A program made the translations under genes and the position numbers. The notes beneath the pieces are model-generated. The model had not been told where the DNA came from and ran no database searches. It saw nothing but the letters and a program-made list of their open reading frames with translations. Of a stretch of 64,000 nt of DNA, positions 25,604 through 33,333 are shown piece by piece (the first letter of the stretch is position 1; each line of letters opens with the position of its first letter). This stretch comes from an uncultured Christensenellaceae bacterium (GTDB lineage Bacteria; Bacillota; Clostridia; Christensenellales; CAG-314), in the NCBI GenBank assembly GCA_910585195.1, contig CAJUCX010000002.1:62001-126000 (forward strand). The letters run 5' to 3'.

Positions 25604-26341
25604 ATGTCAGGACATAGCAAATGGGCTAATATAAAACACAAAAAGGGAAAAAGCGATGCAATAAGAGGCAAAATTTTTACCAAAATTGGCAGAGAAATTG
25701 CAGTTGCGGTAAAGGCCGGCGGACCTGACCCGAGCATTAACTCGAAATTGTATGACGTAATTGCAAAGGCGAGAGCAAACAATATGCCCAACGATAATAT
25801 TCAACGCAGTATTAAAAAAGCAAGCGGAGAACTCGGCAGCATAAATTATGAAAACATGACTTATGAAGGTTACGGTATCGGCGGTTCGGCGGTTATAGTA
25901 GAAACGCTTACCGACAACAAAAATCGTACAGCCGGCGACGTGCGTTGCGCATTTGATAAGTGCGGCGGTAGTATGGGTACTACAAATTGCGTATCATTTA
26001 TGTTTGATAGAAAAGGCGTAATTGCCTGCAATCGTGAAGGCGGTTTGTCAGAAGACGAAATCTTCGAAATGGCTTTGGAGTGCGGCGCTGATGACGTACA
26101 TGTCGAAGACGATATGTTTGAAGTTTTGACGGCACCGAATGATTTTTCTGCCGTTAGAAAAAGCCTTGAAGAAAAAGGCGTATCTTTCATAAATGCTGAA
26201 GTCGAGTGGGTTCCGCAAAACACCGTAAAACTTTCACCTGAGCAGATGGAAAAGTTTGAAAGAATGTTGGATATGTTTGACGACAACGATGACGTGCAAA
26301 ACGTTTATCACAACGTAGAGTTACCGGATGACGGAGAATAA
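25604..26341 (+). CDS. yebC: YebC/PmpR-family protein
   Basis: A 245-aa member of a universal family recently linked to translation of difficult (proline-rich) sequences and earlier described as transcription regulators. The N-terminus SGHSKWANIKHKKGKSDA and IREIAVAVKAGGPDPSINS-like helices, then YEGYGIGGSAVIVE, are diagnostic. It follows the methyltransferase gene by one base with GGAGG overlapping that gene's end, so the two form an operon. It ends before a clear terminator. Confidence 0.95.
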   Translation: MSGHSKWANIKHKKGKSDAIRGKIFTKIGREIAVAVKAGGPDPSINSKLYDVIAKARANNMPNDNIQRSIKKASGELGSINYENMTYEGYGIGGSAVIVETLTDNKNRTAGDVRCAFDKCGGSMGTTNCVSFMFDRKGVIACNREGGLSEDEIFEMALECGADDVHVEDDMFEVLTAPNDFSAVRKSLEEKGVSFINAEVEWVPQNTVKLSPEQMEKFERMLDMFDDNDDVQNVYHNVELPDDGE

Positions 26342-26350
26342 TAAAAATCA

Positions 26351-26378
26351 AAAGGCGGGGAATTCCCGCCTTTATTTT
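26351..26378 (+). terminator. Terminator after yebC
   Basis: AAAGGCGGG (26351-26359) pairs with CCCGCCTTT (26365-26373), loop GAATT, then ATTTTT. Confidence 0.9.
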
Positions 26379-26382
26379 TATG

Positions 26383-26411
26383 TTGACTAAAAAAGAGTTT
26401 CAACTTATTAT
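26383..26411 (+). promoter_or_regulatory. Promoter of the ruvCAB-queA-tgt operon, close to the start codon
   Basis: TTGACT at 26383-26388, 17 bp, TATTAT at 26406-26411. Only 6 nt separate the -10 box from the ruvC ATG (26418), so the message should begin at or next to the start codon (leaderless). Confidence 0.7.
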
Positions 26412-26417
26412 TATATT

Positions 26418-26909
26418 ATGCGAATTTTAGGAATAGACCCCGGATATGCAACAATAGGTTACGGGGTTATCGATACAAACGGCAATAAGCACAAAGTAAT
26501 TGATTATGGCGTCATTACTACGCCTAAAAATGAAAATATTGCTGTAAGACTTGCGATGATTTATGACTCGATGACAAAAATTATTGATAAATTTAAGCCT
26601 GACGAAATTGCCGTAGAAGAACTGTTTTTTGTAAAAAACATTACTACCGGCATAAACGTTGCGCATGCAAGGGGCGTTATTCTCTTGGCAAGCGTACACG
26701 CTTGCGGTAGGATGTATGAATATACGCCATTGCAAATTAAGCAGGCAATGACAGGTTACGGCAGAGCGGAAAAACGTCAAATACAGGAAATGGTTAAAAT
26801 GTATTTGAATTTGCCGCAAATTCCGCGACCTGACGACGCTGCGGATGCATTGGCCATTGCGCTTACTCACGCACAAACAAACAGAATGGCAGAGCAGTTT
26901 TCTTTATGA
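26418..26909 (+). CDS. ruvC: Holliday junction endonuclease RuvC
   Basis: RuvC cuts Holliday junctions during recombination repair, working with RuvA and RuvB encoded next. The 163-aa protein has the four acidic catalytic residues in RILGIDPGYATIGYG (D7), VEELFF (E67) and the C-terminal RPDDAADALAIA (D140, D143). The start is certain because the family begins MRILGIDPG. There is no ribosome-binding site in front; the promoter lies so close that translation is probably leaderless. Confidence 0.96.
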   Translation: MRILGIDPGYATIGYGVIDTNGNKHKVIDYGVITTPKNENIAVRLAMIYDSMTKIIDKFKPDEIAVEELFFVKNITTGINVAHARGVILLASVHACGRMYEYTPLQIKQAMTGYGRAEKRQIQEMVKMYLNLPQIPRPDDAADALAIALTHAQTNRMAEQFSL

Positions 26910-26916
26910 GGTATTT

Positions 26917-27504
26917 ATGTTTAATTTTATTTGCGGAAAAATAATTTCGGTTGATAACGGAGTGCTAATACTTCAATGCGGTCATATAGGCTATGAACTT
27001 TGCATTTCGGATTATACGGCATTAAACTGCGCTGTGGGCGATGATGTGCAGGTTTATACCTATTTGCAGGTTAAAGAAGACGGCTTGACACTATACGGAT
27101 TTTCAAGCGAAGAAGAAAAGAAAATATTTTTACAGTTGATAACGGTAAGCGGAATAGGCTGTAAAATGGCAATGGCTGTTTTGTCAAATTGCAGTATAAA
27201 CGATTTGGCAATGGCGATAGTGACTGGCGATTCAAAGCGTCTTGCAGGCGTTAAAGGCATAGGCAAAAAAACAGCGGAAAGAATTGTCTTGGAGCTTAGA
27301 GAAAAGGTGGTCCCGCCTGCTAATATAGGAAAAACTATTGAACCTATAAGCAATTTTACAAACGAGCAACTAGACGCAATTTCCGTTTTGATTTCACTTG
27401 GCATTTCTCGAATTGATGCGGAAAACAGAGTGCGCAAGGCGTGCGAAAGTGGATTGGCAAAGACTGAAGATATTTTGAATACTGCATTGAAAACGTTGAG
27501 GTGA
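26917..27504 (+). CDS. ruvA: Holliday junction branch migration protein RuvA
   Basis: RuvA binds the four-way junction and loads the RuvB motor. The 195-aa protein has the N-terminal OB fold (FNFICGKIISVDNGVLILQ), two helix-hairpin-helix motifs (ITVSGIGCKMAMAVLS and LAGVKGIGKKTAERIVLELR) and the flexible C-terminal RuvB-binding domain. ATG 26917 has GAGGT upstream and lies 7 nt after ruvC; longer frames starting at 26845 overlap ruvC and are not favoured. Confidence 0.96.
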   Translation: MFNFICGKIISVDNGVLILQCGHIGYELCISDYTALNCAVGDDVQVYTYLQVKEDGLTLYGFSSEEEKKIFLQLITVSGIGCKMAMAVLSNCSINDLAMAIVTGDSKRLAGVKGIGKKTAERIVLELREKVVPPANIGKTIEPISNFTNEQLDAISVLISLGISRIDAENRVRKACESGLAKTEDILNTALKTLR

Positions 27505-27507
27505 TTT

Positions 27508-28563
27508 ATGGAAGAAGAAAGACTTATAACAAGTACAATGCAGTTCGACGACAGCGAAGTAGAAAACGTGCTAAGGCCAAAGACTATGTCGTCGTTTATC
27601 GGGCAGGATAAAATAAAAAATAACCTTGAAATTTACATTCAGGCGGCAAAATCTCGAGGAGAGGCACTTGACCACGTTTTGCTTTACGGTCCTCCAGGGC
27701 TCGGAAAAACCACTTTAGCGCATATCGTTGCAGGTGAAATGAACAGTCGACTTACCGTAACCAGCGGTCCTGCTATTGAAAAACCTGCCGATTTGGCTGC
27801 AATACTTACAAATTTGGAAAGAAACGACGTTTTGTTTATTGATGAAATTCATAGATTAAATCATTCAGTCGAAGAAATTTTATATCCTGCTATGGAAGAC
27901 TATGCATTGGATTTTATAGTAGGTAAAGGACCGAGTGCGAGAAGCGTGCGTATATCTATAAATCCGTTTACTCTTGTAGGCGCCACCACAAAGGCGGGAA
28001 GATTGACTTCACCATTGCGCGACAGATTCGGCGTTCATGCCAGACTTGAATTGTATAGCGTAGAGCATTTGTCTTTTATAGTTTCTCGGTCTTCTGCGAT
28101 GTTGAAAACGCCTATTAGCGAAGACGGCGCATATGAAATTGCAAGACGAAGCAGGGGTACACCAAGGATAGCAAACAGATTGCTGAAAAGAGTCAGAGAC
28201 TTTGCTTTGATTAAAGGCGAAGGAAGCATTACCAAAGAAATTGCCGATTACGCTTTGACGACTATAGGTGTTGACGAGTTGGGACTAGATAGCGTAGACG
28301 TAAACGTTTTGACGGCGATGATAGATAAATTTAACGGCGGACCTGTAGGTTTGGATACGATTGCTGCGTCTACGGGAGAAGATGCAAATACAATCGAAGA
28401 CGTTTACGAACCTTATTGGTTGCAATTAGGTTTTATAGCAAGAACACCGCGCGGAAGGGTCTGTCTGCCGAAGTGTTATAAACATTTGGGACGGAAACTG
28501 TCGGAGCGTAAAAGTCAGCAATTAAATATGTTTATCAGCGGAGAAGAAGATGAAGAAAAGTGA
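27508..28563 (+). CDS. ruvB: Holliday junction branch migration helicase RuvB
   Basis: RuvB is the AAA+ ring motor of branch migration. The 351-aa protein has Walker A GPPGLGKTT, Walker B FIDEIHRL, sensor 1 LVGATTKAGRL, arginine finger PLRDRFG and the C-terminal winged helix. Ribosome site GAGGTG. It lies 3 nt after ruvA, and its end overlaps queA by 14 nt. Confidence 0.97.
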   Translation: MEEERLITSTMQFDDSEVENVLRPKTMSSFIGQDKIKNNLEIYIQAAKSRGEALDHVLLYGPPGLGKTTLAHIVAGEMNSRLTVTSGPAIEKPADLAAILTNLERNDVLFIDEIHRLNHSVEEILYPAMEDYALDFIVGKGPSARSVRISINPFTLVGATTKAGRLTSPLRDRFGVHARLELYSVEHLSFIVSRSSAMLKTPISEDGAYEIARRSRGTPRIANRLLKRVRDFALIKGEGSITKEIADYALTTIGVDELGLDSVDVNVLTAMIDKFNGGPVGLDTIAASTGEDANTIEDVYEPYWLQLGFIARTPRGRVCLPKCYKHLGRKLSERKSQQLNMFISGEEDEEK

Positions 28564-29572
28564 TTTTTTTTATAACCTTCCCGACGAACTGATTGCGCAA
28601 TATCCTGCCGAGCCGAGAGACAGTTCTCGTATGTTGGTATATAACAGGCAGGACAGGACGATAGAGCATAAACACTTTTACGATATAGAAAGTTACTTAA
28701 AGAGCGGAGACGTTTTGGTAATAAATAATACCAAAGTGTTGCCTGTCCGTCTTTACGGAAACAAAGATAAAACCAGCGGTAAAATAGAGTTTTTGTTGCT
28801 GAAACGCTTAGACTTAAAAAAATGGGAAGTTGTCTTAAAGCCCGGTAGAATTGCAAAAGTGGGCAGCAAATTTCATTTTGGAGATAAACTGTCGGCAACG
28901 GTTTTGGATATTATCGACGGCGGAATGCGAATTGTGGAATTTGAGTATGACGGTGTTTTTGAAGATATTTTATATAGTATAGGCGAAATGCCTTTGCCTC
29001 ATTATATAAAACAGCAAATAACCAATAAGGACAGGTATAATACCGTTTATGCCGAATATACGGGCTCGGCGGCAGCGCCGACGGCAGGTTTGCATTTTAC
29101 TCAGGAGTTGATGAGTAAATTAAAAAACAAAGGCGTAATTTTTACCGAAGTACTGTTGCACGTTGGATTGGGAACTTTTCGTCCCGTAAAAGAAGACGAT
29201 ATTCTCAATCATAAAATGCATAAAGAATATTTTGAAATCGGTAAAGATGCTGTTGAAATAGTAAATAAAGCAAAAAAAGACGGGCGGCGGGTAATTGCGG
29301 TAGGTACTACAAGCGTAAGAGTTTTGGAAAGTTGTGCCGATAAAAACGGATTGTTGAAAGAAAGTACGGGGGAAACTGATATTTTTATTTATCCCGGCTA
29401 CAACTTTAAGGTCGTTGACGGTTTGATAACAAATTTTCACTTGCCGGAAAGCACTTTGATTATGCTTGTATCGGCGTTTATGGGCAGAGAAGAAGCATTA
29501 AATATGTATTCGGTTGCTGTTAATGAAAAATACAGATTTTTCAGTTTCGGCGATTCAACGTTTATTATTTGA
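28550..29572 (+). CDS. queA: tRNA ribosyltransferase-isomerase QueA
   Basis: QueA transfers the ribosyl part of S-adenosylmethionine to preQ1 in tRNA, giving epoxyqueuosine. The 340-aa protein has family blocks FFYNLPDELIAQYPAEPRD, SAAAPTAGLHFT, VLLHVGLGTFRPV and VGTTSVRVLES, and ends with LPESTLIMLVSAFMG. It is coupled to ruvB through a 14-nt overlap and is followed by tgt, the preceding step of the same pathway. Confidence 0.96.
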   Translation: MKKSDFFYNLPDELIAQYPAEPRDSSRMLVYNRQDRTIEHKHFYDIESYLKSGDVLVINNTKVLPVRLYGNKDKTSGKIEFLLLKRLDLKKWEVVLKPGRIAKVGSKFHFGDKLSATVLDIIDGGMRIVEFEYDGVFEDILYSIGEMPLPHYIKQQITNKDRYNTVYAEYTGSAAAPTAGLHFTQELMSKLKNKGVIFTEVLLHVGLGTFRPVKEDDILNHKMHKEYFEIGKDAVEIVNKAKKDGRRVIAVGTTSVRVLESCADKNGLLKESTGETDIFIYPGYNFKVVDGLITNFHLPESTLIMLVSAFMGREEALNMYSVAVNEKYRFFSFGDSTFII

Positions 29573-29576
29573 AATT

Positions 29577-30689
29577 ATGAAATTTTCTTTTGAAATTGAA
29601 AAAAAAGATTCAAAATCTTTGGCGCGTCGCGGAAAGTTTTACACACCGCACGGCGTTATAGAAACTCCGGCATTTATGCCTGTGGGAACTGCTGCAACGG
29701 TAAAAGGTATGTTGCCGTCTACTTTGAATGAGATAGGTACGCAAATTTTGCTTTCAAATACTTATCATCTGTATTTGCGCCCGGGGGAGGAAATAGTAAA
29801 AAAAGCAGGCGGTTTGCATAAGTTTATGCATTGGGATAAACCTATTTTAACCGATTCTGGCGGATTTCAGGTATTTTCTTTGGGAGATTTGAGAAAAATT
29901 ACAGAAGAAGGCGTATACTTTTCGTCTCATATCGACGGTTCTAAACACTTTTTTTCTCCTGAGAAAGTAATGGATATCGAAAATGCATTGGGTGCCGACA
30001 TAATAATGGCGTTTGACGAGTGCAGTAATTATGGTAGCGACAAGGAATATGCTATGCAGGCATTGCGCCGTACGGTAAATTGGTTGGACAGATGTTACAA
30101 ACATCACAAAAATGAAAACCAAATGCTGTTTCCTATAATACAGGGCAATCTTTATAAAGATTTGCGTATACAAAGTGCAAAAGAAACGATTCCTTATGCA
30201 AAAATGGGGATTGCAATAGGCGGACTGTCCGTCGGTGAGCCTAAGGAAACAATGATTGAAATGTTGGACGTGCTTGCACCGTATTATCCTGAAAATATGC
30301 CTAGATATCTTATGGGTGTCGGTACGCCTGATTATATTATAGAAGGCGTTTTGCGTGGAATCGATATGTTTGATTGTGTATTGCCTACGCGTATTGCAAG
30401 AAACGGTACCGCAATGACTTCACACGGCAAAGTAGTAGTGCGCAATGCCGTATATAAAGAAGATTTTTCACCGTTGGACGAAGAATGCGATTGCTATACT
30501 TGCAAGAACTTCACTAAGGCATATTTGCGTCATCTTGTAAACTGCGATGAAATTTTGGCTGCTATGTTATTGAGCATACACAACGTAAAGTTTTTGCTTG
30601 ATTTGACAAAAAATATAAGAAATGCAATTTCAAACGGCAACTTACAAGAGTTTGTCGCAGATTTTTACAAAAAGTATTATAATATTTAA
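29577..30689 (+). CDS. tgt: Queuine tRNA-guanosine transglycosylase
   Basis: Tgt exchanges guanine-34 of tRNAs with GUN anticodons for preQ1. The 370-aa TIM-barrel enzyme shows the substrate-site DSGGFQVFSLG, GGLSVGEPKE, the nucleophile motif MFDCVLPTRIARNG, and the zinc ligands in CDCYTCKNF and the following LRHLVNCDE. ATG 29577 gives the family N-terminus (MKFSFEIEKKDSKSLARRG); the frame is open upstream to 29514 inside queA. No Shine-Dalgarno is obvious, so coupling with queA (4 nt apart) is likely. Confidence 0.96.
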   Translation: MKFSFEIEKKDSKSLARRGKFYTPHGVIETPAFMPVGTAATVKGMLPSTLNEIGTQILLSNTYHLYLRPGEEIVKKAGGLHKFMHWDKPILTDSGGFQVFSLGDLRKITEEGVYFSSHIDGSKHFFSPEKVMDIENALGADIIMAFDECSNYGSDKEYAMQALRRTVNWLDRCYKHHKNENQMLFPIIQGNLYKDLRIQSAKETIPYAKMGIAIGGLSVGEPKETMIEMLDVLAPYYPENMPRYLMGVGTPDYIIEGVLRGIDMFDCVLPTRIARNGTAMTSHGKVVVRNAVYKEDFSPLDEECDCYTCKNFTKAYLRHLVNCDEILAAMLLSIHNVKFLLDLTKNIRNAISNGNLQEFVADFYKKYYNI

Positions 30690-30719
30690 TTGATGAATCA
30701 ACTTGTCTTGCTCGTGCGG

Positions 30720-30748
30720 TTGTGTTTTTTGGTTTGATATGCTATACT
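30720..30748 (+). promoter_or_regulatory. Promoter of yajC
   Basis: TTGTGT at 30720-30725, 17 bp ending in TGC, TATACT at 30743-30748 (extended -10). The start codon lies 108 nt after the -10, leaving an untranslated leader of about 100 nt with no evident structure. Confidence 0.65.
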
Positions 30749-30855
30749 TGATTTGATAATCAAAGCAATATAAAAAGCATTTTTATAAAAACAAAATCAG
30801 CTTAAAAGCGTTACTGTAATTGTTGAAAAATTTGTAAAGAAAAGAGGTGAATACT

Positions 30856-31200
30856 ATGGAGTATATTTGGGTTATAATTGCCGGCGTTATTTTGGTTGCT
30901 ATGGTTGTTATGCAGTTTATTACTGTTAAAAAGAACAAAAAGAAACAAGACGAAATGCTTGCGCAGGTTGTAATCGGCGCAGAAATTATGACGGCGGGCG
31001 GCATTATCGGAACTATCGTTGCGTTTGACGAAGCAAAGCAAACAATGACTATTGCGTCAGGAAATACTGAAATTACTTTAACTAAAAAGGCTTTGCACAG
31101 CGTTATTTCAAGTCCTGTAAGGGCGGAAACGATTCTTAACGGAATTCCCGTGCCTAAATCTGCAGAAGAAAATATTGAAGAAAAGCACGACGATAAGTAA
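30856..31200 (+). CDS. yajC: Preprotein translocase subunit YajC
   Basis: YajC is a small membrane partner of the SecDF complex. The 114-aa protein has one transmembrane helix at residues about 3-22 followed by KKNKKKQDEMLAQVVIGAEIMTAGGIIGTIV, a KOW-like soluble part typical of the family. ATG 30856 has AGAGGTG 7 nt upstream; the GTG at 30847 is less likely. It lies between tgt and TIGR04086, the usual clostridial order, with secDF 2 kb downstream. Confidence 0.9.
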   Translation: MEYIWVIIAGVILVAMVVMQFITVKKNKKKQDEMLAQVVIGAEIMTAGGIIGTIVAFDEAKQTMTIASGNTEITLTKKALHSVISSPVRAETILNGIPVPKSAEENIEEKHDDK

Positions 31201-31208
31201 TAATTGAG

Positions 31209-31254
31209 ACAACCTTCGAATAGATATATACAAATCATCGGAGGTTGTTTTTTT
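31209..31254 (+). promoter_or_regulatory. Hairpin carrying the ribosome site of the next gene
   Basis: ACAACCTTCG (31209-31218) pairs with CGGAGGTTGT (31239-31248, one G-U), followed by a T run to the ATG at 31255. The 3' arm contains the GGAGG ribosome site, so the structure looks both like a terminator after yajC and like a cover over the translation start of the next gene. Confidence 0.6.
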
Positions 31255-31635
31255 ATGTCTGCTCAAATTAAAAACAGAAGCGCTCTTCAAGAAATTTTGA
31301 AGGGAAGTTTAATTGCAACGTTGCTGTCAATTTTATTCGTACTTGTTTTTGCTTTATTGGCAAGATTGTTCAGTTTGTCGTCAAACGTTATTCCTGTTGT
31401 AAATCAAATTATAAAAGTCGTCAGCGTATTTATTGCCGTTATGCTTGCAGTCAAAACACCAAGTGCGGGTTACTTAAAAGGTCTTGCAATCGGTCTGGGA
31501 TTTGTAGTTTTGTCTACGTTGATTTTCTGCTTATTGGGCGGAGAATTCAACTTCGGCGGGATTTTAATTGACCTTGCAATTTCATGCGTAGTAGGTTTAA
31601 TTGCGGGTATAATTGCCGTAAACAGAAAAAAATAA
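31255..31635 (+). CDS. TIGR04086-family membrane protein
   Basis: A 126-aa protein with four predicted membrane segments (about residues 16-38, 45-65, 72-92 and 98-118) in the TIGR04086 family, which in clostridia occurs beside yajC and the SCIFF genes. Function is unknown. ATG 31255 follows GGAGG at a spacing of about 10, within a hairpin. Its stop is followed by the SCIFF promoter. Confidence 0.75.
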   Translation: MSAQIKNRSALQEILKGSLIATLLSILFVLVFALLARLFSLSSNVIPVVNQIIKVVSVFIAVMLAVKTPSAGYLKGLAIGLGFVVLSTLIFCLLGGEFNFGGILIDLAISCVVGLIAGIIAVNRKK

Positions 31636-31645
31636 TAAAATTGTC

Positions 31646-31674
31646 TTTACAATCGTTCCGAAAAATAGTATACT
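31646..31674 (+). promoter_or_regulatory. Promoter of the SCIFF gene
   Basis: TTTACA at 31646-31651, 17 bp, TATACT at 31669-31674; the start codon is 22 nt after the -10 and has GGAGG. Both boxes are near consensus, suggesting strong expression of the peptide. Confidence 0.75.
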
Positions 31675-31696
31675 TACAATAATTTGGAGGAATGAT

Positions 31697-31861
31697 ATGA
31701 AACATATTAAAACCATTGCTAAGCCTGAACTCAATAAAATTGCAAATAACAGCGGTTGCGGTGAATGCCGTTCAAGTTGTCAATCTGCTTGCAAGACCAG
31801 TTGCACTGTTGGCAATCAAGTTTGCGAACAAAAAGTTTTGGTAAGAAACGTAGGTAAATAA
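31697..31861 (+). CDS. scfA: SCIFF ranthipeptide precursor
   Basis: A 54-aa ribosomal peptide of the six-cysteines-in-forty-five-residues family, nearly universal in Clostridia. After the leader (MKHIKTIAKPELNKIANNSG) come cysteines at 21, 24, 28, 32, 36 and 43. The radical SAM enzyme encoded next forms thioether links from these cysteines, one of them known to cross-link to a threonine. Ribosome site GGAGG. It is followed by two terminator-type hairpins, so the precursor should be made in large excess over the maturase. Its cellular role is suggested to involve signalling or metabolism but is not settled. Confidence 0.95.
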   Translation: MKHIKTIAKPELNKIANNSGCGECRSSCQSACKTSCTVGNQVCEQKVLVRNVGK

Positions 31862-31871
31862 TTAAAATCGT

Positions 31872-31901
31872 AAAAAGAGTAGGGATTTCCTGCTCTTTTT
31901 T
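31872..31901 (+). terminator. First hairpin after SCIFF
   Basis: Twelve-bp stem, 31872-31883 with 31889-31900 (one G-U), 5-nt loop, 3' arm ending in a T run. It separates the precursor gene from its maturase. Confidence 0.8.
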
Positions 31902-31906
31902 GTGAT

Positions 31907-31931
31907 TGCCGAGAAATCGGCATTTTTTTTT
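31907..31931 (+). terminator. Second hairpin, directly before the maturase gene
   Basis: TGCCGA (31907-31912) pairs with TCGGCA (31917-31922) over a GAAA tetraloop and is followed by nine T residues. It ends 12 nt before the maturase start codon. Together with the first hairpin it should strongly limit read-through. Confidence 0.75.
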
Positions 31932-31943
31932 GAAAGGTAAAAT

Positions 31944-33251
31944 ATGATTCACGCATTTAATTTTAGAGATTGCTACTATGCATACGACGTTGAAAGCGGT
32001 TCGTTGCATGAAGTGGACAAACTGATTTTTGATATTTTGCAAGACAACGATTTGTCGAACTACGACGAAGCCGAAGTTGCCGAAGCAAAAAATGAGATAG
32101 AACAACTTAAAACAAACGGTTTGCTATATGCAAAAGCGCCTGAATATAAACTTGAAGAAAAACGTTTGGACATTAAAGCTATGTGTATACACGTTTGCCA
32201 CGACTGCAATTTGCGTTGCGGATACTGCTTTGCCAAGGAAGGCACTTACAGTGGAGAAAGGGAAATGATGAGCATAGAAACTGCAAAAAAGGCAATTGAT
32301 TTTCTTATAGACAATAGTGCAGGTAGAAAAATTTTGGAAGTCGATTTTTTCGGCGGAGAGCCGTTAATGAATTTTGATATGCTTAAAGAAACCGTTGAAT
32401 ATGCCAAATCGCGCGCTAAAGAAAAAGGTAAGATATTTAAGTTTACCACCACGACAAACGGCGTTTTGTTAAATAAAGAAGCAAGTGATTATCTCAATCG
32501 GGAAATGGACAACGTAGTTTTAAGTCTGGACGGCAGAAAAGAAGTAAACGACGCCGTGCGCAAAACTGCAAACGGCAAAGGCAGTTTCGATTTAATTGCA
32601 GATAACTTCAAATATTTCCGTTCTGTCAGAGGTGATAAGAGTTATTTTGTGCGCGGAACCTTTACGGCAAAAAATCTCGATTTTTCAAAAGACGTTTTGT
32701 TTATGAATGATTTGGGTTTTGACCAAATTTCAATAGAACCGGTTGTTTTGCCTGATGAACACCCGTTGGCAATTCATGAAAATGATTTACCAAAGATATT
32801 TGACGAATACGAAAATCTTGCAGAAGAATATTTGAAAAGAAGAAAGACCGACAAGTGGTTTAGTTTTTTTCATTTTGTTTTGCATCTTGACGACGGTCCG
32901 TGTTATAAAAAGCGTTTAGTCGGTTGCGGTGCCGGCAGTGAATATCTTGCGGTTGCGCCTAACGGCGATATTTATCCTTGTCATCAATTCGTAGGTGAAA
33001 AACAGTATTTGATAGGCAATGTTTACGACGGTAAGTTAAGCGAAGATATAAGACGCAATTTTGCAAGGAGCAGTATATTTTCAAAACAAGAATGCCAAAA
33101 ATGTTGGGCAAAATATCATTGCAGCGGCGGTTGCAATGCAAATGCTATTCATTTCAACAAAGATATGGAGAAACCTTATAAGGTTGCCTGCGAGATGATG
33201 AAAAAAAGATTGGAATGTTCTATGCATATTTTTGCAAAAGAAAATTTTTAA
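31944..33251 (+). CDS. scfB: SCIFF maturase, radical SAM/SPASM enzyme
   Basis: A 435-aa enzyme that installs thioether cross-links in the SCIFF peptide. The N-terminal RRE-like peptide-binding part (1-75) is followed by the radical SAM cluster motif C88-NLR-C92-GY-C95 within CHDCNLRCGYCFAKEG. The SPASM region has auxiliary-cluster cysteines in GPCYKKRLVGCGAG, GDIYPCHQF, CQKCWAKYHCSGGCN and VACEMM. Start at ATG 31944 behind GAAAGG. The next gene, secD, has its own promoter. Confidence 0.94.
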   Translation: MIHAFNFRDCYYAYDVESGSLHEVDKLIFDILQDNDLSNYDEAEVAEAKNEIEQLKTNGLLYAKAPEYKLEEKRLDIKAMCIHVCHDCNLRCGYCFAKEGTYSGEREMMSIETAKKAIDFLIDNSAGRKILEVDFFGGEPLMNFDMLKETVEYAKSRAKEKGKIFKFTTTTNGVLLNKEASDYLNREMDNVVLSLDGRKEVNDAVRKTANGKGSFDLIADNFKYFRSVRGDKSYFVRGTFTAKNLDFSKDVLFMNDLGFDQISIEPVVLPDEHPLAIHENDLPKIFDEYENLAEEYLKRRKTDKWFSFFHFVLHLDDGPCYKKRLVGCGAGSEYLAVAPNGDIYPCHQFVGEKQYLIGNVYDGKLSEDIRRNFARSSIFSKQECQKCWAKYHCSGGCNANAIHFNKDMEKPYKVACEMMKKRLECSMHIFAKENF

Positions 33252-33275
33252 GATTTCTTTTAAGTATCAAATAAT

Positions 33276-33304
33276 TGACGAAATGGTAAAAAAATTATAT
33301 ACTT
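33276..33304 (+). promoter_or_regulatory. Promoter of secDF
   Basis: TTGACG at 33276-33281, exactly 17 bp, TATACT at 33299-33304; the secD ATG is 29 nt downstream with AGGAGG. Confidence 0.8.
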
Positions 33305-33333
33305 TTAAGGATGTAAATTTAGGAGGCTAACTA

